33,319 nt of DNA from an uncultured Clostridia bacterium (GCA_944392615.1 CALXXF010000024.1:1-33319); one strand, 5' to 3'. Counted from the stretch's first letter, positions 24,012 to 33,210 are shown. Made by a program: numbers and translations. Notes: a model not told the origin generated them from the sequence alone.

Positions 24012-25430
24012 ATGAGAAAGACCAAAATAGTATGCACAATAGGTCCCGCGAGCAACAACGAGGCAGTGCTTGAGGAAATGATAAAAAAGGGTATGAACGT
24101 CGCGCGCTTCAATTTTTCGCACGGCACGCACGAATATCATCTTGAAAACATAGAAAGAGTCAGGGCGGCGAGGGACAGATTAGGGGTGCCGCTTGCCATA
24201 ATGCTGGATACAAAGGGACCTGAGATAAGGCTGCGCGAGTTTGAAAACGGCGCAGTGACAATAGAAAAAGGCGGCCGCTTTACGCTGACCACCGAAGAGG
24301 TCACAGGCAACGACAAGAGGGTTACGGTGAGCTATAAGGAGCTTCCGAAGCAGCTTCTCCCCGGCACGGTCATTCTCGTAGACGACGGGAAAATATCGCT
24401 GAGAGTCGACGATACCAGCGATACCGAAATAAACTGCACAGTAACTGAGGGCGGCGTGTTGCGCTCAAGAAAGAGCATAAATATACCCAACGTGCACATA
24501 GATATGCCCTACCTGAGCGAGCAGGACAAGGCCGATCTCTGTTTCGGAGTAAAGCACGACGTGGATTTTGTGGCGGCCTCCTTTGTGCGCAGCAAGGAGG
24601 ACGTCATAGAGCTGCGCAAATTCCTCGACTATCACGGCGGGCACAAGATACGCATAATAGCCAAGATAGAAAACATAGAAGGCGTCAACAATTTTGACGA
24701 GATACTCCTCAACTCAAACGGTATAATGATAGCAAGGGGAGACATGGGCGTCGAGGTGGAATACGAAAAGCTGCCCGGAATACAGAAGAGATTTATAAGA
24801 AAATGCTATCAGTCGGGAAAGATGGTCATAACCGCGACGCAGATGCTCGAATCCATGGTGGAGCACTCCACTCCCACCAGAGCCGAGATAACCGATGTGG
24901 CCAATGCCGTTTTTGACGGCACATCGGCAGTGATGCTGTCCGGAGAGACGGCAATGGGAGTCGATCCCGCGCATGTGGTGGAGGTCATGGCGAAAATTGC
25001 CGAGCAGGCTGAAAACGACTCTTTTTTGCTCAATGCATATGTCGGTATACTTCACGACATAGACCAGAACGACACCACCAATGCAATATGCGACGCGGCA
25101 TGTACTACGGCAAGAGACCTGGGTGCAAGCGCTATAATTGCGGTCACAAAATCGGGCGAGGCGGCGAGGCGCTGCTCAAAGTTCCGCCCGCGCATACCGA
25201 TAATAGCAGCCACTCCGGAGATAAAGACCTTTCATCAGCTCGCCCTGTCATGGGGAGTGCTTCCGGTGCTGTCGCTCAATCAGACCGATGCAGACAAACT
25301 GTTTTTGCACGCAGTTGACTGCGCCAAGCAGACAGACGCCGTCAAAAAGGGAGACACTGTTGTCATAACCGCCGGAGTGCCTCTCAACATACCCGGAACC
25401 ACAAATACAATTAAAGTGGCGGTCGTGTGA
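24012..25430 (+). CDS. pyk: Pyruvate kinase
   Basis: The protein has 472 residues; GAAAGGAG lies upstream of the ATG. It begins MRKTKIVCTIGPASNN and has MNVARFNFSHG, the catalytic stretch MLDTKGPEIRL, the loop IIAKIENIEGVNNFDEIL with the essential Lys, and the signature MVITATQMLESM...PTRAEITDVANAVFDGTSAVMLSGETA. The C-terminal allosteric domain ends at about 472, so it lacks the extra PEP-utiliser-like domain seen in Bacillus PykA. It converts PEP and ADP to pyruvate and ATP. It may be co-transcribed with the PII-like gene. No clear terminator is seen before the convergent gene ending at 25500. Confidence 0.97.
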   Translation: MRKTKIVCTIGPASNNEAVLEEMIKKGMNVARFNFSHGTHEYHLENIERVRAARDRLGVPLAIMLDTKGPEIRLREFENGAVTIEKGGRFTLTTEEVTGNDKRVTVSYKELPKQLLPGTVILVDDGKISLRVDDTSDTEINCTVTEGGVLRSRKSINIPNVHIDMPYLSEQDKADLCFGVKHDVDFVAASFVRSKEDVIELRKFLDYHGGHKIRIIAKIENIEGVNNFDEILLNSNGIMIARGDMGVEVEYEKLPGIQKRFIRKCYQSGKMVITATQMLESMVEHSTPTRAEITDVANAVFDGTSAVMLSGETAMGVDPAHVVEVMAKIAEQAENDSFLLNAYVGILHDIDQNDTTNAICDAACTTARDLGASAIIAVTKSGEAARRCSKFRPRIPIIAATPEIKTFHQLALSWGVLPVLSLNQTDADKLFLHAVDCAKQTDAVKKGDTVVITAGVPLNIPGTTNTIKVAVV

Positions 25431-25499
25431 ACCCGTCCGACGCCTGTCTTTGATCTGCGCCGGAGCCGGTATTGTGCGCAGGACGCCTATAGCTGCCTT

Positions 25500-26540
25500 T
25501 TAAAAATATACTGCGGAAAGAAAGAGCATTTCTCTTATTCTCGCATATATGTACCCTCTGTCGCTTTGAGGCAGGGGGTTTTTTCCTTTTCCGCATTCCA
25601 CCGTATATGCCGGAATCAGAAGTTCCCTGCTCACCCAATCGGAAAGACCGCCGTATGAACCCGTAAGCCCAGCGGCTCCGAGGTCTGTTTTTTCATCCCT
25701 GTATCCGCTTACACGCGAGAGAAAGGCGGCTCCGGCTATGCATTCTCTTGTGTTGTGACTGAAGATCACTTCTCCCTGAGTGTGGAAAGACAATACCGCG
25801 CAGAGCCTGCCGCCCTGCGCCCCTGCCGCCGACAGCCTGTTTACCAGACGCGCGACCGCCAGCGTTTCAGGCTCGCTCTCAGGATATTCTCCGGAGTAGC
25901 CGGATGCGCCCGGCTGTATACCCAGGCTTTTTTCGAGCTGCTTGTACTCGGCAAATCTGTAATTATAGTTGTGATTGGGATCAACTCCGCGCGCGTTTGC
26001 CTGCCAGTGCGAAAAATCGCCGCTGTTTTTGTTGAGCGACCAGAGCTTTGCCCCAAGAGGCGTGTTCTTGTCCGCACCCATAAGGGCTATATCCACTCCG
26101 TCCGGGTTTACCATAGGCAGTATGACAAGAGTACGTCTTTCGAGAACGTCCCGGCAGTCTACGCCGAAGCGGCGCCCGCCCATGTCTGCTGCCGACGCAA
26201 ACTCCTCCGCAAAATCGCACAGGAGCGCGGAGGTGATGTACTCACTCCCGTGATGTGCCCCGGTGTAGAGCAGTCTCTTTTCGCCGCAGCCTATAAAAAG
26301 CGCGCGTATATTTCTGCCGCACAGGCTCCTGCCCACCGTCTGACAGCGGACAAAACGGTGCGCTTCGGCAAGTCTGCCGAGGCGTTCGGCAAGCTTTTGC
26401 GACGCATAGCCTTCTTTTCTTTCTTCCTTTTCGCTGATATTTTCCGTAAACGTCACCTCTTCCCGGTATGTATCCGTTTTCCCGCCACCGCTCTTTTTTC
26501 GCCCGGCGCCGTAATGACAAACGGATATCCTTCGCTTCAT
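25500..26540 (-). CDS. M14 family zinc carboxypeptidase, probable peptidoglycan endopeptidase
   Basis: The protein has 346 residues if it starts at the only ATG with sensible homology, 26540; the ribosome site there is poor, so the first 40 residues are uncertain. The zinc motif HGSE is His97-Glu100 and the third ligand is His253 (SFHTQGE). The catalytic Glu is Glu315 in YTVECGKG. The middle holds MVNPDGVD (143-150) and GVDPNHNYN (185-193), in which the Arg of carboxypeptidase A (GVDLNRN) is His190. That change fits M14 enzymes that cut gamma-D-Glu-diaminopimelate bonds in cell-wall peptides. No signal peptide is visible, so it may act on recycled muropeptides inside the cell. Confidence 0.85.
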   Translation of the reverse strand: MKRRISVCHYGAGRKKSGGGKTDTYREEVTFTENISEKEERKEGYASQKLAERLGRLAEAHRFVRCQTVGRSLCGRNIRALFIGCGEKRLLYTGAHHGSEYITSALLCDFAEEFASAADMGGRRFGVDCRDVLERRTLVILPMVNPDGVDIALMGADKNTPLGAKLWSLNKNSGDFSHWQANARGVDPNHNYNYRFAEYKQLEKSLGIQPGASGYSGEYPESEPETLAVARLVNRLSAAGAQGGRLCAVLSFHTQGEVIFSHNTRECIAGAAFLSRVSGYRDEKTDLGAAGLTGSYGGLSDWVSRELLIPAYTVECGKGKNPLPQSDRGYIYARIREMLFLSAVYF

Positions 26541-26630
26541 TGATATTCTGAAAAAGACGGAGATATTACGTATCCTGACATAAATACTGAAATTTTTTCT
26601 GCGACATACTTTATCGCGCTCAATCAATAC

Positions 26631-26659
26631 TTGACAAAACGCCGCGGCAGTATTAAAAT
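26631..26659 (+). promoter_or_regulatory. Promoter of rny
   Basis: TTGACA (26631-26636), a 17-bp spacer, TAAAAT (26654-26659); leader of about 140 nt. Confidence 0.8.
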
Positions 26660-26803
26660 ATACAGGTAGCAGTGTGCAAACATGCGGCGGAACCGGAAAA
26701 ATACCCGGCGCAGAGAAAAAGCGCGGCTGCATTTCCGGCTTGCGGACATTGTCTATGTGATGTCCATGTGACCGGATTCATGACAGAAACAAGGAGGTGT
26801 AAT

Positions 26804-28390
26804 ATGCTCAATCCAGAAACAGCGGTTCTGGCAATTTCGAGTTGGCTTCTGCCCGCCGTGATAGGCGTTGCGGCTATAGTGATAGGCGCGACGCTCGGTT
26901 TTTTCGCAGGTATACATTACCGCAAGCGGATAGCCGAGGCGGAGATAGGCTCCGCCGAGACTGAGGCGGCAAAGATACGCGAAGAGGGCGCCAAGGCGGC
27001 GGAAACCCTCAAAAAAGAGGCTTTGCTTGAAGCCAAGGAAGAGATTGTCAGACAAAACAGGGATTTCGAAAAAGAAGTCAAGGATCGCCGCGCGGAGATA
27101 TCCCGCCTGGAGCACAGATGTGTCGCCAGAGAGGAGTCGCTTGACAAAAAGCTGGAAAATCTCGAAAACAAGGAAGCGCAGCTTGACAAAAAAGTCAAGG
27201 AAAATGAAAAGGCAAAGGCTGAAATCGAAAAGATAAGGCTCCAGTGCCTCGAAAAGCTCGAAACAATATCGGGCTATACGGCTGAGCAGGCAAAAAACGA
27301 GATCGTCTCCGAAATAGAAGAGGAGGCAAAGCACGCCGCGGCTGAAAAGCTGGTGGAAATTGAAAAGCAGCTTAAAGAAGACGCCGACGACAAAGCGAAA
27401 AATATCATTTCACTTGCTATATCAAGGCTCGCGTCGGAACATGTGGCAGAGGCTACAGTCTCGGTGGTTCCCCTTCCCAACGACGATATGAAGGGCAGGA
27501 TAATAGGCAGAGAAGGACGCAACATCAGGGCGGTCGAAACGCTGACGGGAGTTGATCTCATAATCGACGACACTCCGGAGGCAATAACCCTTTCGTGCTT
27601 TGATCCGGTACGCCGGGAAATAGCCAGACTTTCACTTGAAAAGCTGATAGCCGACGGACGCATCCATCCTGCAAGAATAGAGGAGATGGTGGAGCGCTCA
27701 AAGAAGGAAGTCGAAACGCAGATAAAGCAGGCGGGAGAAAGAGCCACCTACGAGACGGGACTTCACGGCATAAATCAGGAGCTTGTGAAGCTGCTCGGAA
27801 GACTCAAGTACCGTACAAGCTACGGGCAGAACGTGCTCGACCACTCCATAGAGGTTTCGCTTCTCTCGGGAATGCTTGCAGACGAACTCGGAGTAGACAG
27901 CGTTCTTGCCAAAAGAGCGGGACTTCTCCACGATATCGGCAAGGCGCTTACCCATGAGACAGAGGGCTCGCATGTGCATATAGGCTCGGATGTCGCAAAG
28001 AAATACAAGGAGAGCAAGGACGTCGTTCACGCTATAGAGGCTCACCACGGCGATGTGGAGCCGAAGACGGTGATAGCTCTCATCGTTCAGGCGGCTGACG
28101 CAATATCGGCGGCAAGGCCGGGAGCGCGCCGTGAAAATCTCGAAAACTATATCAAGAGACTTCAGAAGCTTGAGGAAATAGCCAACAGCTTCCCGGGAAT
28201 AGACAACTCCTTTGCAATACAGGCAGGACGCGAGATAAGGATTATGGTGAAGCCGGACGAGATATCCGACAGCCAGATGGTGTCAGTAGCCCGCGATATC
28301 GTGAAAAAGATAGAGGCGGAGCTGAAGTATCCCGGACAGATCAAGGTACATGTCGTAAGAGAAAGCCGCGTCATAGATTACGCGAAATAA
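26804..28390 (+). CDS. rny: Ribonuclease Y
   Basis: The protein has 528 residues from the ATG at 26804, behind AAGGAGGTG; the frame continues upstream to 26672 without a ribosome site. An N-terminal membrane helix lies at about 13-36. A long charged coiled coil spans about 40-205. The KH domain has [13 protein letters not shown] (about 231-243) and the HD domain has [12 protein letters not shown] (about 374-385). RNase Y is the membrane-bound endonuclease that starts mRNA decay in Gram-positive bacteria. It is followed by ymdB and spoVS, the same order as in Bacillus subtilis. Confidence 0.97.
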   Translation: MLNPETAVLAISSWLLPAVIGVAAIVIGATLGFFAGIHYRKRIAEAEIGSAETEAAKIREEGAKAAETLKKEALLEAKEEIVRQNRDFEKEVKDRRAEISRLEHRCVAREESLDKKLENLENKEAQLDKKVKENEKAKAEIEKIRLQCLEKLETISGYTAEQAKNEIVSEIEEEAKHAAAEKLVEIEKQLKEDADDKAKNIISLAISRLASEHVAEATVSVVPLPNDDMKGRIIGREGRNIRAVETLTGVDLIIDDTPEAITLSCFDPVRREIARLSLEKLIADGRIHPARIEEMVERSKKEVETQIKQAGERATYETGLHGINQELVKLLGRLKYRTSYGQNVLDHSIEVSLLSGMLADELGVDSVLAKRAGLLHDIGKALTHETEGSHVHIGSDVAKKYKESKDVVHAIEAHHGDVEPKTVIALIVQAADAISAARPGARRENLENYIKRLQKLEEIANSFPGIDNSFAIQAGREIRIMVKPDEISDSQMVSVARDIVKKIEAELKYPGQIKVHVVRESRVIDYAK

Positions 28391-28501
28391 TTCGGATCCG
28401 CTTGTCATATAGGGCGGTTTACATATAATTTATATATAATTATAACCGAACACACTTCCCCGACGTCCGGGCAGGGCGCGAGGGTATTTATATGAAAACG
28501 G

Positions 28502-28542
28502 CACACGGGAACGGGCAGGCGGAAGCGATGCCCGCCCGTGTG
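28502..28542 (+). other. Hairpin in the rny-ymdB gap
   Basis: CACACGGG (28502-28509) pairs with CCCGTGTG (28535-28542), with an inner GGGCA/TGCCC pair. No T-run follows, so it is more likely a processing or attenuation structure than a strong terminator. Confidence 0.5.
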
Positions 28543-28584
28543 TTGTCTTGTGTCATGAAATGAAAGTTTGTTATGGGAGAGTAT

Positions 28585-29358
28585 ATGAACATACTGTGCA
28601 TAGGCGACATAGTCGGACCTGCCGGAGTTGACTTTGTACGCGGAAACCTCTGGAAAATACGCAAAGAGTGCTCTGTCGGGCTTGTTGTCGCAAACGGCGA
28701 AAACGCCGACCCGGGAAACGGCATAACCGCACAGACCGCACGTGAGCTGTTTTCCTCCGGTGTGGATGTGATAACAAGCGGCAACCACGTATGGCAGAAA
28801 AGCTCGGTGTACGATTTTCTCGACGACTGCCGCGAGATTCTCAGACCCTGCAACTACCCGGAGGATAATCCGGGACACGGGTATGTCATAATGCGCGTCC
28901 AGGGGCTCGATGTGCTGGTCATAAACGTCCAGGGGCTTGTTTTTATGGAGCCGATAGGCTGTCCCTTTACAGCGGTAGAGCGCATACTCTCGGAATGCGC
29001 AGGAAAGTACGAGCTCAGCATTATGGACATACACGCCGAGGCGACCTCGGAAAAAATCGCGCTGGCAAGACACTTTGATGGCAAAATAAATATAATATAC
29101 GGCACCCACACGCATGTCCCTACCGCGGATGAAAAAATATTGCCCAACGGAAGCGCATTTATTACCGATATAGGAATGTGCGGCGTGACCGATTCCGCGC
29201 TCGGGGTGAAGGTCGGACCGGTGATAAACAAACTGAGAAGAAAAATGCCGCAGAGATTTGAGCTTGCCGAGGGTGATGTCACAATGAACAGCGCGGTTTT
29301 TGTATATAACACACAAAAATTATGCGTAGAATTGGTAAAAAGAGTGAATTTTTCATAA
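28585..29358 (+). CDS. ymdB: YmdB-type metallophosphoesterase (2',3'-cyclic-nucleotide phosphodiesterase)
   Basis: The protein has 257 residues from the ATG at 28585 with GGGAGAG just upstream; an ATG at 28573 is in frame but the family begins MNILCIGDIVG. The metal-site residues fall at the positions known from Bacillus YmdB: Asp8, Glu39, Asn40, Asn67, His68, His150, His175 and His177. The enzyme hydrolyses 2',3'-cyclic nucleotides; in B. subtilis its loss affects biofilm and motility choices. It lies 194 bp after rny. Confidence 0.95.
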   Translation: MNILCIGDIVGPAGVDFVRGNLWKIRKECSVGLVVANGENADPGNGITAQTARELFSSGVDVITSGNHVWQKSSVYDFLDDCREILRPCNYPEDNPGHGYVIMRVQGLDVLVINVQGLVFMEPIGCPFTAVERILSECAGKYELSIMDIHAEATSEKIALARHFDGKINIIYGTHTHVPTADEKILPNGSAFITDIGMCGVTDSALGVKVGPVINKLRRKMPQRFELAEGDVTMNSAVFVYNTQKLCVELVKRVNFS

Positions 29359-29363
29359 ACCAC

Positions 29364-29391
29364 TTGATATTTTACATTTTTATGTTATAAT
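29364..29391 (+). promoter_or_regulatory. Promoter after ymdB, for spoVS
   Basis: TTGATA (29364-29369), a 16-bp spacer, TATAAT (29386-29391), five bases past the ymdB stop. It would give a leader of about 535 nt before spoVS. Confidence 0.7.
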
Positions 29392-29931
29392 TAAATAAAA
29401 GAACACAGAATGTCTATGTGAAAAATTTTCGGCAAATTGTCAAACGCCAGATAAATAATGCGTAATATTGCCTGGTTACAGAAAATATTGCGGAGCGCAT
29501 GTCGCGGCGCCGGATGAAAGGATCGCCCCGGTCGATAAAAATTGCCGTTTGGCGTATGATTATGCATTAAAAGCAGATAATCATCCGGATGCAAAAGAAA
29601 AAACAGGCTGCCGGAAAATCACTGGCACAGATAGAATGATGTGTCCGCCGCAGGCTCTGACAGAGAAGAGTCTTTACGGACGGCGGAAAATGACGTGCGC
29701 ATTCAGCGCAGGGAGACTCATAGAGAGCGCATTTTATTACAATACACCGAAACAAAACGACATAATAACGCTGATATAAATGCGAAGCGCAGATATCCAT
29801 ATTTTATACAGCGCTTAAGGAAAGCGATGACCGGTGAGGGGGGATAATGCGGCAGATGCCGCAAGCCGGCTTCAGACTTCCCTTCCGCATCTGATTGCAC
29901 TCGTCGAAAAAAATACTCAGCGAGGTGCACC
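29392..29931 (+). other. Long leader or intergenic region before spoVS
   Basis: There is no supported gene. A frame at 29468-29779 has no ribosome site and an unnatural composition. Local inverted repeats are visible, for example CCGCCG near 29646 with CGGCGG near 29681, and CGCCA near 29446 with TGGCG near 29550. The region may be a structured leader or a small RNA driven by the promoter at 29364, but I recognise no known class. Confidence 0.4.
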
Positions 29932-30201
29932 ATGGAATTACTTAAGGTTTCGGCAAAATCAAATCCGAATCTTGTTGCAGGGGCTGTTGCAGGCATTTTG
30001 CGCGAGGATAAAGAGGTGGAGCTTCAGGCTATAGGGGCAGGCTCGGTCAATCAGGCCGTAAAAGCCATCGCAGTCGCGCGCGCCTTTCTCGCGGATGACG
30101 AAATATCCATAGCATGTGTCCCATGTTTTACTGAGGTCTCGGTTGGAGAGGATAAGAGAACGGCGATTAAATTTGCCGTGGTACGTGTGGCGCTTACATA
30201 G
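29932..30201 (+). CDS. spoVS: Stage V sporulation protein S
   Basis: The protein has 89 residues; GAGGTG lies four bases before the ATG. The sequence follows SpoVS closely: LKVSAKSNPNLVAGAVAGILRE, then QAIGAGSVNQAVKAIAVARAF and ERTAIK-like DKRTAIKFAVV. SpoVS has an Alba-like fold and is needed for late sporulation steps in Bacillus. Homologues also occur in non-spore-formers, so it does not prove sporulation here. It closes the rny-ymdB-spoVS cluster. Confidence 0.96.
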   Translation: MELLKVSAKSNPNLVAGAVAGILREDKEVELQAIGAGSVNQAVKAIAVARAFLADDEISIACVPCFTEVSVGEDKRTAIKFAVVRVALT

Positions 30202-30366
30202 CGTGCTGCCCGCGCACTGGATGTGCGGATGTGTCGGCTTCACAGCCCGCGGTTTTTACATGTTTTCAGTACGAACGGTATCATGTTGCCCATATGGTAA
30301 AGTCAGCCGCCGGTATGAGCGCCCGTGTACCGTCTTCAGCAGTCGGCCCGGACAATCGGCGTCGGC

Positions 30367-30417
30367 AAAAACGCACTTCCCGACGGTAAGCTCCGTGGGA
30401 AGTGCGTTTTGATTTTT
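30367..30417 (+). terminator. Terminator of spoVS
   Basis: AAAACGCACTTCCC (30367-30380, with C at 30381) pairs with GGGAAGTGCGTTTT (30397-30410), with an inner GACGG/CCGT stem, followed by GATTTTT. Between spoVS and this hairpin (30202-30366) I see nothing. Confidence 0.9.
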
Positions 30418-30513
30418 AAAAAATATAACCGCCCGGTTTTCTTCCGTGCGGTCCTTAAATAAAGAACGGCGCATGCCGGGCAGGCTTTTGCCGAAAGAAG
30501 GGCGCATGCGGGT

Positions 30514-30551
30514 AAAAAGAAACGGGTCCGGAAGGTATTCACCTGCCGGAC
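30514..30551 (-). terminator. Terminator of the MgsA-like gene
   Basis: On the minus strand GTCCGGCAGGT (30551-30541) pairs with ACCTTCCGGAC (30536-30526), with one mismatch, followed by CCGTTTCTTTTT. Confidence 0.75.
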
Positions 30552-30568
30552 ACCTGTTGCTTATTATG

Positions 30569-30985
30569 TTATTTGTGCCTGCTCGTTTTGGGATTGACGA
30601 ATGAACGCCAGTCGAGATCCCCGCTCTCAAGCGCGCGGACAAGGACCTCAGCTGTAGCTATGTTTGTAGCCACGGGAATGTTATAGAGGTCGCACATACG
30701 CATTATTTCGTTGTCACTGTCGATCCGGTAGCCCGATGCGGACGTGTCGCGGAAAAAGAGGAGAAGATCAATCTCATTGTACGCCACCCTCGATGCTATC
30801 TGCTCCGTTCCCCCTTGGGGGCCGGGCATGACCGTCTCAATCGAAAGACCCGTCGCCTCCGAAATATACTTTCCCGTGGTGGCGGTGGCACAGAGCGAAT
30901 GCTTGCACAGAATACCGCAATATGCTATGCAAAATTCCGTCATAAGTTCTTTTTTCTTGTCGTCCGCAATGATTGCAATTTCCAT
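30569..30985 (-). CDS. Methylglyoxal synthase homologue with lost catalytic residues
   Basis: The protein has 138 residues; AAAGGAAAG lies nine bases before the ATG. It matches MgsA over its full length (MEIAIIADDKKK, CATATTGKYISEATGL, GPQGGTEQIA, LFFRD, CDLYNIPVATNIATAEVLVRALE). MgsA makes methylglyoxal from dihydroxyacetone phosphate. In active enzymes the base is the Asp of GGDQQ (Asp71 in E. coli); here it is Thr60. The His of AHDKKK is Asp8, the active-site His of PHEPD is Arg87, and the following Asp falls at Ser90 by my alignment. The phosphate-binding Lys and Thr residues (ATATTG) remain. It is probably a ligand-binding pseudoenzyme rather than a synthase. It stands alone with its own terminator. 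Confidence 0.85.
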   Translation of the reverse strand: MEIAIIADDKKKELMTEFCIAYCGILCKHSLCATATTGKYISEATGLSIETVMPGPQGGTEQIASRVAYNEIDLLLFFRDTSASGYRIDSDNEIMRMCDLYNIPVATNIATAEVLVRALESGDLDWRSFVNPKTSRHK

Positions 30986-31172
30986 TTAAACATTCTTTCC
31001 TTTCAGTTGTTAGCATAAATGTACATTGTAGACGAAAACCGAGGAAAGAAAAGGACATAAACTGTCTTAAATGTAAAATATGCCGCCTGTATTATACCAC
31101 AGGCGCATATGGTTTGTCAATGAAAAAAATTTGTTTTTCAGCCGTTTTTAAAATTATTTGGCCGCCATTGTG

Positions 31173-31201
31173 TTGACAGGTAAAAAAGTGTGTTATATAA
31201 T
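31173..31201 (+). promoter_or_regulatory. Promoter of the lipoprotein-cysteine desulfurase operon
   Basis: TTGACA (31173-31178), a 17-bp spacer, TATAAT (31196-31201). Confidence 0.9.
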
Positions 31202-31268
31202 GGTATTACTGCAAAAAAACGGCTTGTACGCCGCATGTGCAGGGATTACAGTTCCAGAAAGGATTCCG

Positions 31269-31901
31269 ATGAAAAAAGAAAAGATTTTGCGCCGGCTTGC
31301 GGCTGCGATGATTGCGATTTCTCTGTTGCTTTCGGCCCTGCTTACTCTTTCCGGATGTTCGGAGGACGACCCCGACGGAGCCCCCTCCGGGATGAAGCTT
31401 GCATCCGACCCGAAGGTCGTAGACTACTATCTTTACGTTCCGGAGGACTGGATAGTCCTTGAAAGCACCGGAATGACGCGCGTTCAGGTATCCGCCGCCG
31501 ATACCTCAAATGTCATTGTCACCAACCATGCAAACAGCAAATTCCCCTCTTACTCACAGTCTATTGAGACCGTCCGCAAGTATTACGACTACTATATCGA
31601 GCAGCTAAAGTCAAAATTCGATACCAAAGAGGCAGAGGACGGGGAGGCAGGGGAGGTCTCAACCTTTGAAATAGTTTCCGACCCCACCGAGATAACTCTG
31701 AAAAAAGGGGACGGCGAGGTCGCAGCGCTCAAGGTCGTGTACAAGGCACAGCTTGACGGTACCGAAATACAGCAGATACTTGTCGTATGTTACGAGGACG
31801 ACTACTTTTACAACATCACGCTGACAACGGCACCTTATATTTATGAAAGTAACGAGCCGCGTTTTGAAGCGATAATAAAAAATTTCAAATTCAAGGATTG
31901 A
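31269..31901 (+). CDS. Lipoprotein, possibly PsbP/DcrB-like
   Basis: The protein has 210 residues from the ATG at 31269, behind AAAGGA; the longer frame from 31158 runs across the promoter. A basic N terminus and a hydrophobic core (LAAAMIAISLLLSALL) end in the lipobox LSGC at Cys30. The mature part (YYLYVPEDWIVLES, then IVVCYEDDYFYNITLTTAPYIYESNEPRFEAIIKNFKF) has the strand-and-final-helix pattern of PsbP/DcrB-type lipoproteins. The partner is unknown. The gene ends 14 bp before the cysteine desulfurase start, so they should share one transcript. Confidence 0.82.
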   Translation: MKKEKILRRLAAAMIAISLLLSALLTLSGCSEDDPDGAPSGMKLASDPKVVDYYLYVPEDWIVLESTGMTRVQVSAADTSNVIVTNHANSKFPSYSQSIETVRKYYDYYIEQLKSKFDTKEAEDGEAGEVSTFEIVSDPTEITLKKGDGEVAALKVVYKAQLDGTEIQQILVVCYEDDYFYNITLTTAPYIYESNEPRFEAIIKNFKFKD

Positions 31902-31915
31902 TCAGGTGTCTTGAA

Positions 31916-33088
31916 GTGATATATCTCGACCACAGCGCCACAACGCCTGTCTGCCACGCCGCACGTCGTGCGGTGCTTGAGGCGTTCGATTCCTTCGGCA
32001 ACCCCTCTTCTTTGCATTCGGAGGGGCTTAAGGCGCAGAAATTGCTTGATGAATCGAGAAAAGCGCTTTTCGGAGCGCTTAACATAAGGAATACGCAGGC
32101 TTACAGGGTGATATTCACCTCGTGCGGCAGTGAAGCCAACAATCAGATAATTTTTTCCGCCGCGGCGTCGCGCCTGAGCCGCCGGACAGACGGCGCGCCA
32201 TACCGCATAGTGACTACCGACAGTGAGCATCCATCTGTAGAAATGGCGCTTAAGGAGCTTGAAAAAAACGGGGCAGACGTCGTGAGGCTCTCCACAGTCA
32301 AAGGCGTGATTGACCAAAACGAACTTGAAAACGCCGTCGACGAAAGAACTGTGCTCGTCACCATAATGGGCGTGAACAACGAGACAGGCGCGGTGTATGA
32401 CACACGGGCGCTTTTTGCGGCTGCAAAACGCAAAAATCCCGGCGTGGTGACACACAGCGACTGTGTACAGGCATTTATGAAAATACCGTTTTCGATGCCG
32501 GCTTCTTCAGCCGACGCAGTGACTCTCAGTGCGCATAAGATAGGAGCACCCAAGGGCTGCGGAGCACTGGTCGTGACCGAAAAGCTCTCAAGGGCATTTT
32601 TGAGGCCCTTCATACACGGCGGAGGACAGGAGGGCGGATTGCGCTCCGGAACGGAAAACGTGCCCGGAATAGCGGCTTTCGGAGCGGCTGCCGCAGAGCG
32701 TTTCAGCTCGGCAGGCAAAGAAGCGCTTCACGCCCTGTCGCTGCGCGAAGCTCTTCTCTCTGCCCTGCCCTCAGAAATCAGGGTCAATTCACCTGAGAGC
32801 GTCTGTCCGGGTATAGTCAGTCTCACCTTGCCGGATATAAAGAGCGAAACAATGCTGCACTTTCTATCTTCAAAGGGAGTTTTTGTGTCCTCCGGTTCGG
32901 CGTGCTCTTCAAACGGGCACAAGAACCGGGCGGAGAAAAGCCGGGTACTGCTGAACTTCGGTCTCACCGAGAGGGAGGCTGACTGTACCATTCGACTCAG
33001 CACCGGTCCTGACAATACAGAGGAAGAAATGCTGTTTACCGCCGAAGCGCTCAAGGAAGGTCTTTCAACACTCGTCCGCATTCGCTGA
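31916..33088 (+). CDS. Cysteine desulfurase (NifS/IscS family)
   Basis: The protein has 390 residues from a GTG at 31916 with AGGTG seven bases upstream. This start gives the family N terminus MIYLDHSATTP; a TTG at 31898 is in frame but overlaps the lipoprotein stop. The PLP Lys is Lys208 in SAHKIGAPKG. His105, Asp182 and Gln185 hold the cofactor. The sulfur-carrying Cys330 lies in SSGSACSSNG. RSGTENVPGI (243-252) is typical. The enzyme takes sulfur from cysteine for Fe-S clusters or tRNA thiolation. A NifU-like gene lies far upstream at 3184, and no scaffold gene is adjacent. thiI often follows such genes, but the window ends in an intron. Confidence 0.95.
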   Translation: MIYLDHSATTPVCHAARRAVLEAFDSFGNPSSLHSEGLKAQKLLDESRKALFGALNIRNTQAYRVIFTSCGSEANNQIIFSAAASRLSRRTDGAPYRIVTTDSEHPSVEMALKELEKNGADVVRLSTVKGVIDQNELENAVDERTVLVTIMGVNNETGAVYDTRALFAAAKRKNPGVVTHSDCVQAFMKIPFSMPASSADAVTLSAHKIGAPKGCGALVVTEKLSRAFLRPFIHGGGQEGGLRSGTENVPGIAAFGAAAAERFSSAGKEALHALSLREALLSALPSEIRVNSPESVCPGIVSLTLPDIKSETMLHFLSSKGVFVSSGSACSSNGHKNRAEKSRVLLNFGLTEREADCTIRLSTGPDNTEEEMLFTAEALKEGLSTLVRIR

Positions 33089-33210
33089 AGCCGCCGCCAT
33101 GCTTGCGCTGAAGCCCGGAGCGATACTTTTTCGTCTTCCGCCACTTCTGTTTTTCCTTCCTGCGTTCACGACGCCGCGTAACAGCAGATATAACACATCA
33201 TATGAAAATA

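Noticed and set aside
28405..29316. 303-residue minus-strand frame
   Set aside because: Antisense to ymdB, which keeps every metal ligand.
29468..29779. 103-residue plus-strand frame before spoVS
   Set aside because: No ribosome site, mixed composition, no similarity I can recognise.
5473..30985. Methylglyoxal to propanediol pathway formed by the MgsA-like protein and FucO
   Set aside because: The genes are 24 kb apart and the MgsA-like protein lacks catalytic residues.
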